Source: an uncultured Desulfobacter sp. (GTDB lineage Bacteria > Desulfobacterota > Desulfobacteria > Desulfobacterales > Desulfobacteraceae). Taken from it: a stretch of 64,000 bases of DNA. Under the pieces are notes generated by a model, which saw only the letters and a list, made by a program, of their open reading frames with translations, did no database searches and was not told where the DNA came from. Within the stretch, counting starts at the first letter, position 1, and every line of letters starts with the position of its first letter. Both the position numbers and the translations under genes were made by a program. Positions 1 through 8,481 of the stretch are shown piece by piece. The stretch covers positions 2,196,501 through 2,260,500 of the forward strand of contig NZ_OY761445.1 in assembly GCF_963664415.1 (NCBI RefSeq). The letters run 5' to 3'.

Positions 1-1
1 C

Positions 2-1039
2 AGTCAGGATCCAAAAGTCCTGGCCGTTAAGATGACGCTTTACCGGACGGCTGAGCAATCCAGAGTCATACAGTTCCTTATTGATGCTGCCCAGAACGGA
101 AAGCAGGTTGCCGTGGTGGTGGAACTCAAGGCGCGTTTTGATGAGTCGGCCAACATCCGCTGGGCCAGATTTCTGGAAGAGGTGGGCATTCATGTGACAT
201 ACGGGGTTGTGGGTCTAAAGACGCACTCAAAAGTGATCTTTGTGGTGCGCAAGGATTTTGACGGCCTGCATCGCTATGCCCATATAGGAACGGGTAATTA
301 TCATGCCGGTACGGCCCGGGGTTACAGCGACTTAGGTCTGTTCACCTGTGACGCCGTCATCGGTTCCGACCTCACAGAGCTGTTTAATTATCTGACAACC
401 GGATATACGGTCGCCCGTAAGTACAAAAAGCTGTTGCCCTGCCCCACCATTTTGAAAAAAAAGCTGATGGAAAAAATATGCCGGGAAGCCAAGTTGCAGG
501 CTGAAGGAGAGGAAGGACTCATCCAATTAAAAACCAACGCCCTTGAAGATAAGGATATCACAAGGGCATTGTACAAAGCCTCCCAGGCTGGTGTTCACAT
601 TGACCTCATCATTCGCGATTCTTGCCGGCTTCGGCCGGGCATTTCCGGACTTTCTGAGAATGTCCGCGTTATTTCCATCGTCGGCCGGTTTCTTGAACAT
701 TCAAGGATTTTTTACTTTCGCAATGGCGGCAACGAAGAATACTTCATATCTTCGGCCGACCTGATGAAACGCAACCTTGAAAGCCGTGTTGAAGTCTGCA
801 CACCGGTGGAATCGCCCCGCCTGCAGGCCTTATTACGGGAGATGCTCGATATCCAGTTAAACGACAGGCACAGTTGCTGGCAGATGCAAAGCGACGGCAG
901 TTATATCCAACTGCAGGCGAAAGAGGGCGAAGATGCGCGTAGTTCTTTTGAACACTTGATTATAAATGCGGAAAAAAGGCTGAAAACGACGCCCCAAATG
1001 GTAATGAAGAAAGGGAAGGCGAAATTTAAAAAAAAATAA
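2..1039 (+). CDS. ppk: Polyphosphate kinase, C-terminal part (cut by window edge)
   Basis: Transfers the gamma-phosphate of ATP to polyphosphate, reversibly. The reading frame is open to the left edge and the residues before the first in-window ATG (DPKVLAVK, then MTLYRT) match the family, so the gene starts outside the window; about 345 of the usual 690-720 residues are present. Two phospholipase-D-like motifs carry the conserved histidines: GLKTHSKV, corresponding to the phosphorylated histidine, and EHSRIFYF further on. The stretch HIGTGNYHAGTARGYSDLGL between them is also characteristic. The C-terminus ends in a lysine-rich tail. It converges on the HAD gene with 18 bases between the stop codons. 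Family assignment is secure. Confidence 0.93.
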   Translation, partial: SQDPKVLAVKMTLYRTAEQSRVIQFLIDAAQNGKQVAVVVELKARFDESANIRWARFLEEVGIHVTYGVVGLKTHSKVIFVVRKDFDGLHRYAHIGTGNYHAGTARGYSDLGLFTCDAVIGSDLTELFNYLTTGYTVARKYKKLLPCPTILKKKLMEKICREAKLQAEGEEGLIQLKTNALEDKDITRALYKASQAGVHIDLIIRDSCRLRPGISGLSENVRVISIVGRFLEHSRIFYFRNGGNEEYFISSADLMKRNLESRVEVCTPVESPRLQALLREMLDIQLNDRHSCWQMQSDGSYIQLQAKEGEDARSSFEHLIINAEKRLKTTPQMVMKKGKAKFKKK

Positions 1040-1057
1040 CGGCAGTATAACCGGCCT

Positions 1058-1882
1058 TCACAGGTCCTTCTCTACCCGATCTCTTTTAGACAATATCGTA
1101 TCAGGATCAATTTCACCTACATTATTATAAATATAATCCGGCTGATAAGGAAAACGGACCATATTCTTTCGTGAGGTCACGCCTGTTAGAACCAGACAGG
1201 TCGTCATTCCCGATTCCAGCCCCCCAATAATATCAGTATCCATTCTATCCCCGATCATAAAGCAATTGGCTGAATGGACACCCATTTTTTTCCGGGCCCA
1301 GTACATCATTGTGGGATTGGGTTTCCCAAGAAAATAAGGCGCGATGCCGGTCACTTTTTCGATTGGAGCAACCAAGGCCCCGCAGGCAGGCACCGGCCCC
1401 CGAAGCGTAGGCCCGGTCAAATCCGGATTCGTTGCAATAAATTTCGCCCCTTCCCGGATCAGATGTGTGGCTTCAATAATTTTTTTGTAATCATACTCCT
1501 CGGTTTCGGCAAGCACCACATAATCGGGATTTTCAGATGTAACCGCAATGTTGTGTTTTTCAAATTCTTCAAGAACCCCCTGTCCACCGATAACATAAGC
1601 GGAACAATCCACTGGTTTTTGAGTTGATAAAAAACTTGCTGTGGCCATGGCCGAAGTATAAAAGCAATCCTTGGTTACATTAATTCCCATTTTAGACAAT
1701 CGGCCTTTGAGCTGCGTGGGGGTATGATAAGAATTATTGGTCAAAAACAGAAATTTAAAATTGCTCTGCTTGAGACGGCGCACAAAATTCGCAGCACCAG
1801 GAATCAATTTTGACCCTGTGTAGATGACACCATCCATGTCAAGGATAAACGATTTTTGATATGTTCTTTTATCTGATTGCAT
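1058..1882 (-). CDS. HAD-superfamily IIA phosphatase, NagD-like
   Basis: Predicted cytosolic sugar- or nucleotide-phosphate phosphatase of 274 residues, the usual size. Motif I is FILDMDGVIYTG (nucleophile Asp15, general acid Asp17). Motif II lies in LTNNSYHTP, and the subclass IIA end motifs GKPNPTMM and MIGDRMDTDIIGG supply the lysine and Mg-binding aspartates. The physiological substrate cannot be told from sequence. The ATG is preceded by only a weak ribosome site (TTAGG). A copy of the dispersed repeat described at 1902-1949 lies in its leader on the same strand. Confidence 0.88.
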   Translation of the reverse strand: MQSDKRTYQKSFILDMDGVIYTGSKLIPGAANFVRRLKQSNFKFLFLTNNSYHTPTQLKGRLSKMGINVTKDCFYTSAMATASFLSTQKPVDCSAYVIGGQGVLEEFEKHNIAVTSENPDYVVLAETEEYDYKKIIEATHLIREGAKFIATNPDLTGPTLRGPVPACGALVAPIEKVTGIAPYFLGKPNPTMMYWARKKMGVHSANCFMIGDRMDTDIIGGLESGMTTCLVLTGVTSRKNMVRFPYQPDYIYNNVGEIDPDTILSKRDRVEKDL

Positions 1883-1901
1883 CCTAAGGCGCTATTATAT
1901 A

Positions 1902-1949
1902 AACGGTCACGGACCGTCCTTGGTCTTTGACCGTGGTTCGGCCCACAAC
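1902..1949 (-). repeat. Dispersed intergenic element, copy C
   Basis: 48-nt element read on the minus strand from GTTGTGGGCCGAAC to GGTCCGTGACCGTT. Aligned with copy B at 43346-43393 it matches at about 38 of 48 positions with one single-base gap. It can fold through CACGG...CCGTG, with GGTC/GACC inside. It sits in the leader of the HAD gene. I recognise no known RNA or repeat family. Confidence 0.6.
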
Positions 1950-1990
1950 GAACATTGAAACATCTCTATGGCTTACAGAGAGTTTTTTAT

Positions 1991-2028
1991 AAAATCAAAA
2001 AAGCAGCACCCTGAAATCAGAGTGCTGC
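1991..2028 (-). terminator. Rho-independent terminator of the PEP-CTERM gene
   Basis: A perfect 7-bp stem GCAGCAC/GTGCTGC (2003-2009 with 2022-2028) lies 22 bases after the stop codon. On the minus strand it is followed by TTTTTTGATTTT. Placement and composition are those of an intrinsic terminator. Confidence 0.8.
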
Positions 2029-2050
2029 GGAAAAGGTACAACCGTTGGTT

Positions 2051-2809
2051 TTAGCCGATTTTCCGTCTAAACCCGACAAGCCCTATAAGTCCAGAGCCGA
2101 GGAGAAGGAATGCGGTCGGTACAGGCACGGGCTCAAGTCGGAACTGCCCATTTGAAGACAAATAAAATACAATATCATAGCTGTCTGCCTGATCTTGGGT
2201 GACTCCCTGCTTTTCTAAAAGGGCAGTTTTTAAAGTCTCATTAGTAATCCGGTTAGCATTTGTGGTTGTGTACGCAATGGCGTTTGTCATGGCAGTCCCG
2301 TCTTCCCAGAAAAGGTAGTTCTCTGCTAACACTTCAAGGCTATAAGAAATGGTGATATCCCCGTTAGAGACTGCTTCTGAATCAATTGAACCTGAACCTG
2401 ATATCACAGTAAGTGTTGCTACATCTACAGAACCTACAGTTAAGGTGAGTGTTCCCCCTGGGTCAAATGCAATTGAACCCTCTTGCGTATCACCCGTTCC
2501 GGTAAATGAATAGTAAGCGCCTAGTTGCCAAATCTTGAACAATTCATCAATCTCCGTAGTAGAATTATCTACCTTTACTGCGCTGACTGTGCCACTATTG
2601 TTAAACGAAAAAGATCCTGCTACTGCAGGATCCGCATTGCCAAGAACCAAATTAGTTGAAGTAATATCAATCCACTCAATTATAGCTAACGCATCGGATT
2701 GATCGCCATCAGCAGTTGTATCAAAAATCCAACTTGCTGCATATCCGGATTGCGTTAACCCAGCAATTAAAAAAAGCCCGATTATAAACCCTGAAACTCT
2801 CTTTTTCAT
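2051..2809 (-). CDS. PEP-CTERM sorted exported protein
   Basis: 252-residue secreted protein. It has an N-terminal signal peptide (lysines, then GFIIGLFLIAGLTQSGYA, cleaved near Ala24/25). The body is rich in Ser, Thr, Asp and Gly. The C-terminal tripartite sorting signal is VPVPTAF followed by a hydrophobic helix (LLLGSGLIGLVGF) and RRK, the pattern recognised by exosortase. Such proteins are usually surface or extracellular-matrix proteins; the body gives no recognisable enzyme fold. A ribosome site (GGAG) precedes the ATG. It appears monocistronic, with its own terminator. No exosortase gene is in the window. Confidence 0.8.
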   Translation of the reverse strand: MKKRVSGFIIGLFLIAGLTQSGYAASWIFDTTADGDQSDALAIIEWIDITSTNLVLGNADPAVAGSFSFNNSGTVSAVKVDNSTTEIDELFKIWQLGAYYSFTGTGDTQEGSIAFDPGGTLTLTVGSVDVATLTVISGSGSIDSEAVSNGDITISYSLEVLAENYLFWEDGTAMTNAIAYTTTNANRITNETLKTALLEKQGVTQDQADSYDIVFYLSSNGQFRLEPVPVPTAFLLLGSGLIGLVGFRRKIG

Positions 2810-3168
2810 TTTCCCTTTGCTCCTAAATATAAATTCTGAATTAAAGCAACTACAACCGGCAGATTACACCTCAATCATTTATTTTCCTATTGCATCACCT
2901 CCTTGACAATTAATATTCTAATATATCGATCCTTGGTTAGGTTAGACCATAGACTATTCAAGATGAATGGTAGCCTAACATATATACACTGATCATGCCA
3001 AGAGTATTGATGACCCCGTGAAAAAAATAAACCCCATAAGACGTTATTCTATAACTCAAAAATTAGCAAACAATTTTCATTGTATTATTTTTTAATATCT
3101 AACTGATAAGTACCGGATCTAAAAAGATTATAGGGATTCAATGCATCCGGCGTACTGGGTGAACCAGG
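2810..3168. other. Intergenic region, no gene seen
   Basis: 359 AT-rich bases between two minus-strand genes. It presumably holds the promoter of the PEP-CTERM gene, but I find no convincing -35/-10 pair in the right orientation. A short dyad (ACTGG...CCAGG near 3150-3166) lies just downstream of the isochorismatase-fold gene and lacks a T-run. Confidence 0.5.
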
Positions 3169-3708
3169 TTATTTTATAATACTGATAATCTTTTTAAATT
3201 GATCTCCTTGCGCCTCTTTAAGCAGCTCAAACAGTGCAGTTTCAACACTCGTCAAACTGACACCGGAATCTTTCATTCGTTGCAAACCGATCTCTTTATT
3301 TTCCAAACACCTCGAAGATACGGCATCAGCCACAGCCTGGACCTCATACCCCATATCCACGAGTTCTGCGGCTGTCTGATAGACGCAGATATGTGCCTCA
3401 ATACCTGAAATCAAAATTTGTTTACGATTCAGAGCGCTCAGTGCCTGCATAAAGCGGTCATTTCGGCAACTGCTAAAGCTCATTTTACTTATGGGTTGAA
3501 TATCAGACAACAGGGCGGCAATCTCGGGAATTGTCGGCCCTATCCCCTTGGGATTTTGCTCTACCCAGAGAATGGGAATGTCTAAAATTTGAATCCCTTT
3601 GATAAGCATTTGCACGTTCTTGAACAAAAGCGCTTTTCTATCCACCAAGTGAGCTAATTTTCCTTGAATATCAACTATTAACAACACAACATTTTCAATT
3701 TCAAGCAT
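3169..3708 (-). CDS. Isochorismatase-family cysteine hydrolase
   Basis: 179-residue cytosolic hydrolase. The family triad is visible: Asp13 in LLIVDIQG, Lys75 in ISKMSFSSC and nucleophile Cys108 in SGIEAHICVYQTA, with the cis-peptide-type GIE before it. Members act on amides, isochorismate or similar substrates; this one most resembles the small YcaC-like hydrolases of unknown substrate. A strong ribosome site (GGGGAGG, 8 bases before ATG) fixes the start. It follows the methyltransferase gene by 15 bases on the same strand, so the two are probably cotranscribed. Confidence 0.85.
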   Translation of the reverse strand: MLEIENVVLLIVDIQGKLAHLVDRKALLFKNVQMLIKGIQILDIPILWVEQNPKGIGPTIPEIAALLSDIQPISKMSFSSCRNDRFMQALSALNRKQILISGIEAHICVYQTAAELVDMGYEVQAVADAVSSRCLENKEIGLQRMKDSGVSLTSVETALFELLKEAQGDQFKKIISIIK

Positions 3709-3723
3709 GTTGCGACCTCCCCA

Positions 3724-4293
3724 TTATTTTTGGCATTTAATATGAGACTTTGTTTCCTGGATTATTTTCAAGCATCCGGATTGTTCAATTTTCTGAATCG
3801 TCGTCGTTCGTGGCTGATGCCCGTCTTCAATAATTATAACGCCCTCTTTTTTAACCAATCGGCTCAATTCGTTCAGAAAATCTTCCGGTTTCTCCACCAT
3901 ATGAAACATGTCCAGCGCGTAAACGACATCAGCGGTTTCAGAGTTGAGGGGTGTTGTATAATTTTCTGCGAAAACGGCTTCGACGTTTGTCAGCGAAAGT
4001 TTCTCAATTTTTTCTTTTACTTTGGCAATGGCAAGAGGATGTATGTCCACTGCAAAAACCTTACCCTTTTCTCCCACGGCATTGGATGCAAATCCAATGT
4101 ATCTGGCCGGACCACAGCCATAATCAATAACTGTCTGACCGGCTTTTAAACCCAGCGATTGAAAGTTTTTTCGCGAATGCCCGCCCACTATATCCATCAG
4201 CTTCATGAACAGTGTCATGGCATTGAAGCCGAGATTTGACATTGATTCTCTATCTTTTCCTGAAAAACGATCGCTTAACTTTTTAGTTTCCAT
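3724..4293 (-). CDS. Class I SAM-dependent methyltransferase
   Basis: About 189 residues of a Rossmann-fold methyltransferase. Motif I is VIDYGCGPARYIG, motif II ends in the acidic residue of VFAVDIHP, and motif IV-like VVYALDMFHM follows. The acceptor substrate is not predictable. The upstream in-frame ATG at 4305 is less likely: the ATG at 4293 has AGAGG five bases before it. First gene of a probable two-gene unit with the isochorismatase-fold protein. Confidence 0.82.
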   Translation of the reverse strand: METKKLSDRFSGKDRESMSNLGFNAMTLFMKLMDIVGGHSRKNFQSLGLKAGQTVIDYGCGPARYIGFASNAVGEKGKVFAVDIHPLAIAKVKEKIEKLSLTNVEAVFAENYTTPLNSETADVVYALDMFHMVEKPEDFLNELSRLVKKEGVIIIEDGHQPRTTTIQKIEQSGCLKIIQETKSHIKCQK

Positions 4294-4365
4294 TGAACCT
4301 CTCATAGTTTCAAAGATAATGAATATTAAATGCTTTGGAAGAAATACCTTTTTTTGCCGAACACA

Positions 4366-5067
4366 TCAATCAGGAAATAAAGAATTTGTTTGCCTGTCCA
4401 AATAAATAGTCCTGGAGCACACTCGGGAAATGCAGTCCCGGTCATGGGAAATAAAAAGAAGCGCCATATTGGATTTCTCCTGAACGGATGTCAGATGTGC
4501 CATAATATCAACCTGCAAAGGTAAATCCAAACCGCACAGCGCTTCATCGCAGATCAAAAGTTCCGGTGATACTGCCAGGGCCCTGGCAATGGCAGCCCGC
4601 TGGCACTGCCCACCGGAGAGCATTCCCGGCCGATACCGTCCAAGGTTCGGGTCAAGGCCCATGGTTTGCATCAATGAATCAGCCCGTTCCCGGCGTTCCC
4701 GCTTCGAGCCTATGCCAAAAGCGGCCATGGGTTCAACGATTGAAGAACGAACGGACAAAAAAGGATTCAGATATATAAAGGGATCCTGCCATACCATCTG
4801 GACCTTGCGAAAAAACTCGCGGTCCGGTTGCGTCGTTGCATCGCATACAATCTGATCCCGCCAGAAAACATGTCCGGCATCCGGTACTTCAATCCCCATG
4901 ATAATTCGTGCCACCGTACTTTTCCCGAAACCGCTGGGCCCAGAAAGCCCCACCGCTTCGCCGGCCCGGATACCAAGATAAAAATCGGACAGCACAGAAA
5001 CGCTCTCCCTGCCCCGGCCGGTATATGCCTTACAGATGCCGGTCATATGAAGCAGGTTTTCATGCAT
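4366..5067 (-). CDS. ABC transporter ATPase, NikE/DppF-like
   Basis: 233-residue ATPase, last gene of the seven-gene uptake operon. Walker A is GPSGFGKST (Lys49), signature LSGGQCQR, Walker B ELLICDEALCGLD, switch histidine in LLFISHDRD. With the preceding ATPase it would form the heterodimeric motor on the two permeases. Its start lies two bases after the stop of the previous gene, so translation is coupled. It is short for the DppF group (about 300 residues) because it lacks the C-terminal oligopeptide-binding extension, which is more typical of nickel-type systems. Confidence 0.85.
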   Translation of the reverse strand: MHENLLHMTGICKAYTGRGRESVSVLSDFYLGIRAGEAVGLSGPSGFGKSTVARIIMGIEVPDAGHVFWRDQIVCDATTQPDREFFRKVQMVWQDPFIYLNPFLSVRSSIVEPMAAFGIGSKRERRERADSLMQTMGLDPNLGRYRPGMLSGGQCQRAAIARALAVSPELLICDEALCGLDLPLQVDIMAHLTSVQEKSNMALLFISHDRDCISRVCSRTIYLDRQTNSLFPD

Positions 5068-5069
5068 AT

Positions 5070-5879
5070 CTATGCACCTTCTAAAAATTTCATGGCATAA
5101 ACCAGATCCCGGGTATGGACATGGCAGGGATTGTCAATCATATCCCGGACAGGACCCGCCTCTATCTGACTTCCGTTGAAAATAACAATCAGTTCAGAAG
5201 CAAGTTTTTGAAGCCCCCTTAAATCATGGGAAATAACAATCACCGCCGTACCCGCATTTCTTGTCAAATTCAGGATGCAGCGCTCCACAAGCGCCCTGTT
5301 ATCATCATCTTGACCTGTGGCAGGCTCGTCAGCAATGAGAATACGGGGCCTGACGGCCATAGCCAAAGCCATTAGACACCGCCGACACTGCCCCCCACTG
5401 AGCTCAAAGGGATAACGGTCAAGCGTCCAGGCACCTAATCCTACCGTTTCCAGGGCATAAATTGCCGTGTTTTCCGGATTTTTTTCCCGGATTCTCGAGC
5501 CTTTTTTTATGGCTGCCTTTACGGCGTCAATCAAATGAATGCCGATTTTCACCCAGGGATCAAGGGCCCGGGCCGGACTTTGGGACAGCATCAAAACATC
5601 CCGGCCCGGGACCAGGTTTTTTTGTGCCCCCTTTTCCGGCAAAATCGGTTTTCCCATGAACCGGACATGGCCACCAAGCACGGCCAAAGACCGGGGTAAA
5701 ATTCCGGCCAGTGCCATGGCAGTCAAGGTTTTGCCGGACCCGCTCTGTCCGGTAATGCCTAAGACTTCTCCGGGATTCAAGCTGAAACTGACATTGTCGA
5801 CCAGGCATGTATTGAATTGTTCGCCGGGAATACCGATACAAAGATCCTTTACATATAAAAGGTCGCGATCAGACACCAC
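5070..5879 (-). CDS. ABC transporter ATPase, NikD/DppD-like
   Basis: 269-residue ATPase. Walker A GQSGSGKTLTA, signature LSGGQCRR, Walker B RILIADEPATGQD, and VIVISHDL with the switch histidine. It begins at tandem GTG codons (5879 or 5876) inside the end of the upstream permease gene, overlapping it by up to 11 bases with a GAGGTGG ribosome site. The overlap places it firmly in the operon. Substrate specificity lies with the binding protein, not here. Confidence 0.85.
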   Translation of the reverse strand: MVSDRDLLYVKDLCIGIPGEQFNTCLVDNVSFSLNPGEVLGITGQSGSGKTLTAMALAGILPRSLAVLGGHVRFMGKPILPEKGAQKNLVPGRDVLMLSQSPARALDPWVKIGIHLIDAVKAAIKKGSRIREKNPENTAIYALETVGLGAWTLDRYPFELSGGQCRRCLMALAMAVRPRILIADEPATGQDDDNRALVERCILNLTRNAGTAVIVISHDLRGLQKLASELIVIFNGSQIEAGPVRDMIDNPCHVHTRDLVYAMKFLEGA

Positions 5880-6684
5880 CCACCTCTTTTTGAAAAAGTT
5901 TACCGACCATATTCAGGACCGTAACCACCAGGGTAATGGCAACGCCCGGAACAAATACCAACCACGGGGCCCGATCCATGTAGATACCCGCCTCTTGAAG
6001 CATTCGGCCAAGTTCCGGTGCAGGCGGGGGCGGGCCGAGTCCCAGGTAACTCAACCCGGCAAAGGCCAAAATCATCCGCCCTGTTTTTAAGGATGCCCCG
6101 GCCAGAATGGGATTTTTAAACTGGGGCAGAATATAGGCAAAAACGAGTCGTAAGGGCTTTAGGCCTGCGGCCCTGCCCGCCAGGACAAACTCCTTGTGTG
6201 CCGCGGACAATGCAAGCCCCCGGATCAGCCTGGCCCACCAGGGCCAGTTGGCAGCAGCAAGCCCCATAATCAATCCCTGCATGGAGCCCCCGGCAAGCCC
6301 GGCAAATACAATGGCCAACACCAATCCGGGCATAGCCAAGCCCATATCGATAACGCCCCGGAACAATATTTGGGTCCAGCCCTTGGCCAGGGCCGCCCCA
6401 ACACCGATTGCGGCCCCGATGGCCACAGCCAGACCGGAGGCAACCAAGGCCCCGCCAAGTGACAAGCGCAATCCCCAGATCATACGGGACAAAACACATC
6501 GACCAAGCTGATCGGTTCCCAGGGGGTATGCCGGGCACGGCGCTTTCAGCCGGCAAACCAGATCGCCTGCCAGGGGATCCCGGGGGGCAAGATATGGAGC
6601 CCCAATTGCCGTAATCCCGAAAAAGAGGCAAAACATAAGACCCAAGCCCCCAGGGCTAAATATCAAATCCCAGTATTTTTTCAC
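5869..6684 (-). CDS. ABC transporter permease, NikC/DppC-like
   Basis: About 271-residue inner-membrane permease. The first membrane segment is followed by the conserved LAPRDPLAGD and YPLGTDQLGR region, and the cytoplasmic EAA loop is AAGLKPLRLVFAYILPQF. The frame extends upstream, but the likely start is GTG at 6684, whose GTGA overlaps the stop of the preceding permease gene. That start puts the first membrane helix at the N-terminus, as in homologs. Confidence 0.85.
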   Translation of the reverse strand: MKKYWDLIFSPGGLGLMFCLFFGITAIGAPYLAPRDPLAGDLVCRLKAPCPAYPLGTDQLGRCVLSRMIWGLRLSLGGALVASGLAVAIGAAIGVGAALAKGWTQILFRGVIDMGLAMPGLVLAIVFAGLAGGSMQGLIMGLAAANWPWWARLIRGLALSAAHKEFVLAGRAAGLKPLRLVFAYILPQFKNPILAGASLKTGRMILAFAGLSYLGLGPPPPAPELGRMLQEAGIYMDRAPWLVFVPGVAITLVVTVLNMVGKLFQKEVGGV

Positions 6685-7619
6685 GGTTTCGCCCCCATCA
6701 CAGGATCCAACTGCCGCTGGAGATAGTCCGTCAATCCGTTGACGATGACAAACGTCAGGCAGATCAGCAGGACAAGGGCTTGGACCATGGGAATATCCCT
6801 TGCCATAACCGCCTGGACCGTAAGGCGCCCCAAGCCTGGACGGGCAAATACGGACTCCACAATCATGGCACCACCCAAAAGCTGGCCCAAACATACGCCC
6901 CAAAGGGAAATCATGGGCACCAGGGCGTGGGGCAGGATGTGTCGGAAAAATATTTTAAAAGAACCAAGCCCACGGGTCCTGGCAAAACCAATAAAATCAG
7001 CATCCATGGTTTTGACCAGGGCCGACCGCAGCATGCTGCCCTGAAGCAGGCCGATCCCCAAGGCTAAAGATAATGCAGGTAAAATAACATGGGCAAAAGA
7101 GCCCTGGCCGCTGACCGGCAAAAGTCCCAACTTTAAAGAGAAGGCCCAGGCCAGCATGATCCCCAGCCAGAACGGCGGCATGGCAGAGGCCAGAACGGTC
7201 AGCACCCCGATCAGGTGATCGGCAAACCGGTGACGAAACACTGCGGCCATCATACCGGAAAACCCGGACAGCATCACCACCATCACAAAGGCAGTCAGGG
7301 CCAGTTCCAGAGTTGGTACCAGACACATCATGATCTGCGCTAAAACCGGACGGCCGGTCTGCCAGCTTATGCCCAGATCCCCGGTGAACACGCTGCCCAT
7401 CCAGCACATATACCGCACAGGCCAAGGCTGGTCCAGGGCCAGGGTATGTTGTAATGCCTCGATCTGTTCCTGTCCCGGCGCCAGGCTCTGGTTGGACAAA
7501 ATGATTTCAGCAGGATCGCCCGGGCTCAGGGCAAAGAGAACAAACGTAAAAAGAGTGATGCCCCACAAAACAAAACCGCCATAGACACAACATGTGATAC
7601 ATTTGGGAGCAGTGATCAT
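6681..7619 (-). CDS. ABC transporter permease, NikB/DppB-like
   Basis: About 312-residue integral-membrane permease with six predicted helices. It carries the family features SPGDPAE after helix 1, GDLGISWQTGRPV in the first loop, and the EAA loop RGLGSFKIFFRHILPHALVP. The start is ATG at 7619, one base after the methyltransferase stop, with AGGCGG before it; the frame is open further upstream but that part overlaps the methyltransferase. Partners are the NikC-like permease and the two ATPases downstream. Confidence 0.85.
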   Translation of the reverse strand: MITAPKCITCCVYGGFVLWGITLFTFVLFALSPGDPAEIILSNQSLAPGQEQIEALQHTLALDQPWPVRYMCWMGSVFTGDLGISWQTGRPVLAQIMMCLVPTLELALTAFVMVVMLSGFSGMMAAVFRHRFADHLIGVLTVLASAMPPFWLGIMLAWAFSLKLGLLPVSGQGSFAHVILPALSLALGIGLLQGSMLRSALVKTMDADFIGFARTRGLGSFKIFFRHILPHALVPMISLWGVCLGQLLGGAMIVESVFARPGLGRLTVQAVMARDIPMVQALVLLICLTFVIVNGLTDYLQRQLDPVMGAKP

Positions 7620-7620
7620 G

Positions 7621-8478
7621 TTATCCGCCTGAAAGGGACGAATCTGCAGGCACGTCCCAACAGACCATGACCACAGCAAATTGCCCCTCAAAATAGATGT
7701 GGCCGTTCTTTGCGTGGGGGGCAAGAACCTGGTCTATTGTTTTGTTTAAGAGCGCTAACGGGCATCTGAACATGCTGAAATAAGCCGTGAAATATTCCCG
7801 GGCCCGGAGAAATGATACATCCAGAACTACAGGCAAATCCAATGAAAGCACGATAGGAGCCCTGCCGGTTTGTTCCAAAAAATTTTGGGCACAGGTTAGA
7901 TGGTCCCCGGCTACCGGGCAGGGGGCATCCATAACTTTCTTCCATATTTGACGATGAAAGGGAAACGCAGGCGAGCCGTTACCCACCACCAGCACGCAAG
8001 CATGCTTCGCCAATTTTTCCATACGCGATACGCCCTGGGGACAACACGCTTCAGGAAAAAACGCAGCAATGGCCAGATCATGGTTCCGGACCGCATCAAG
8101 GGTACTCCAGTCAGCGGCCAAAGGAACGACATTAGAACTACCCGTGGCCCTGATTTTATCTTTCAATACCCGGATCATGCCCAAGGACTGATCCATAGCC
8201 GTCACCCGGCAACCATAGGCCGCCAGGGCCAGGGAAAGATTTCCCGGGCCGCAGCCGATCTCAAGGACGGAATTGCCGGCCGGCGCAAAGCCCTGGTCAG
8301 CCAATGTTCCTGCCATAACCTTAGCAGCCCCAAAAGAAAGTCCTGCCATCTGTTCCCATAGCCCGGCAACCCGATCATAAAAATCACGCCATTTTTCGGG
8401 ATGATCCTGCTGGGTTTGCTTTAAAAAGGATCTTTTGCCAAAATCTTCCCATCGCCTGCCCCAGTCCGAATCCGTCAT
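7621..8478 (-). CDS. SAM-dependent methyltransferase within the uptake operon
   Basis: 285-residue class I methyltransferase. Motif I is VLEIGCGPGNLSLALAAYG, the acidic residue ending strand 2 is in VTAMDQS, and a later motif is HDLAIAAFFPEACC. It lies three bases after the binding-protein gene and one base before the permease gene, so it is a structural member of the transporter operon rather than a neighbour. Its role is unknown. It may modify a chelator or the imported compound, or regulate by modification; this is inferred from position alone. Confidence 0.82.
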   Translation of the reverse strand: MTDSDWGRRWEDFGKRSFLKQTQQDHPEKWRDFYDRVAGLWEQMAGLSFGAAKVMAGTLADQGFAPAGNSVLEIGCGPGNLSLALAAYGCRVTAMDQSLGMIRVLKDKIRATGSSNVVPLAADWSTLDAVRNHDLAIAAFFPEACCPQGVSRMEKLAKHACVLVVGNGSPAFPFHRQIWKKVMDAPCPVAGDHLTCAQNFLEQTGRAPIVLSLDLPVVLDVSFLRAREYFTAYFSMFRCPLALLNKTIDQVLAPHAKNGHIYFEGQFAVVMVCWDVPADSSLSGG

Positions 8479-8481
8479 CGT

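Noticed and set aside
2903..2930. TTGACA with a TATA-like box on the plus strand
   Set aside because: No plus-strand gene follows and the -10 match is poor.
3150..3166. Hairpin after the isochorismatase-fold gene as a terminator
   Set aside because: Short imperfect stem and no T-run on the transcribed strand.
5539..6090. 183-codon plus-strand open frame
   Set aside because: Antisense shadow of the ABC ATPase and permease genes; composition and lack of ribosome site do not support it.
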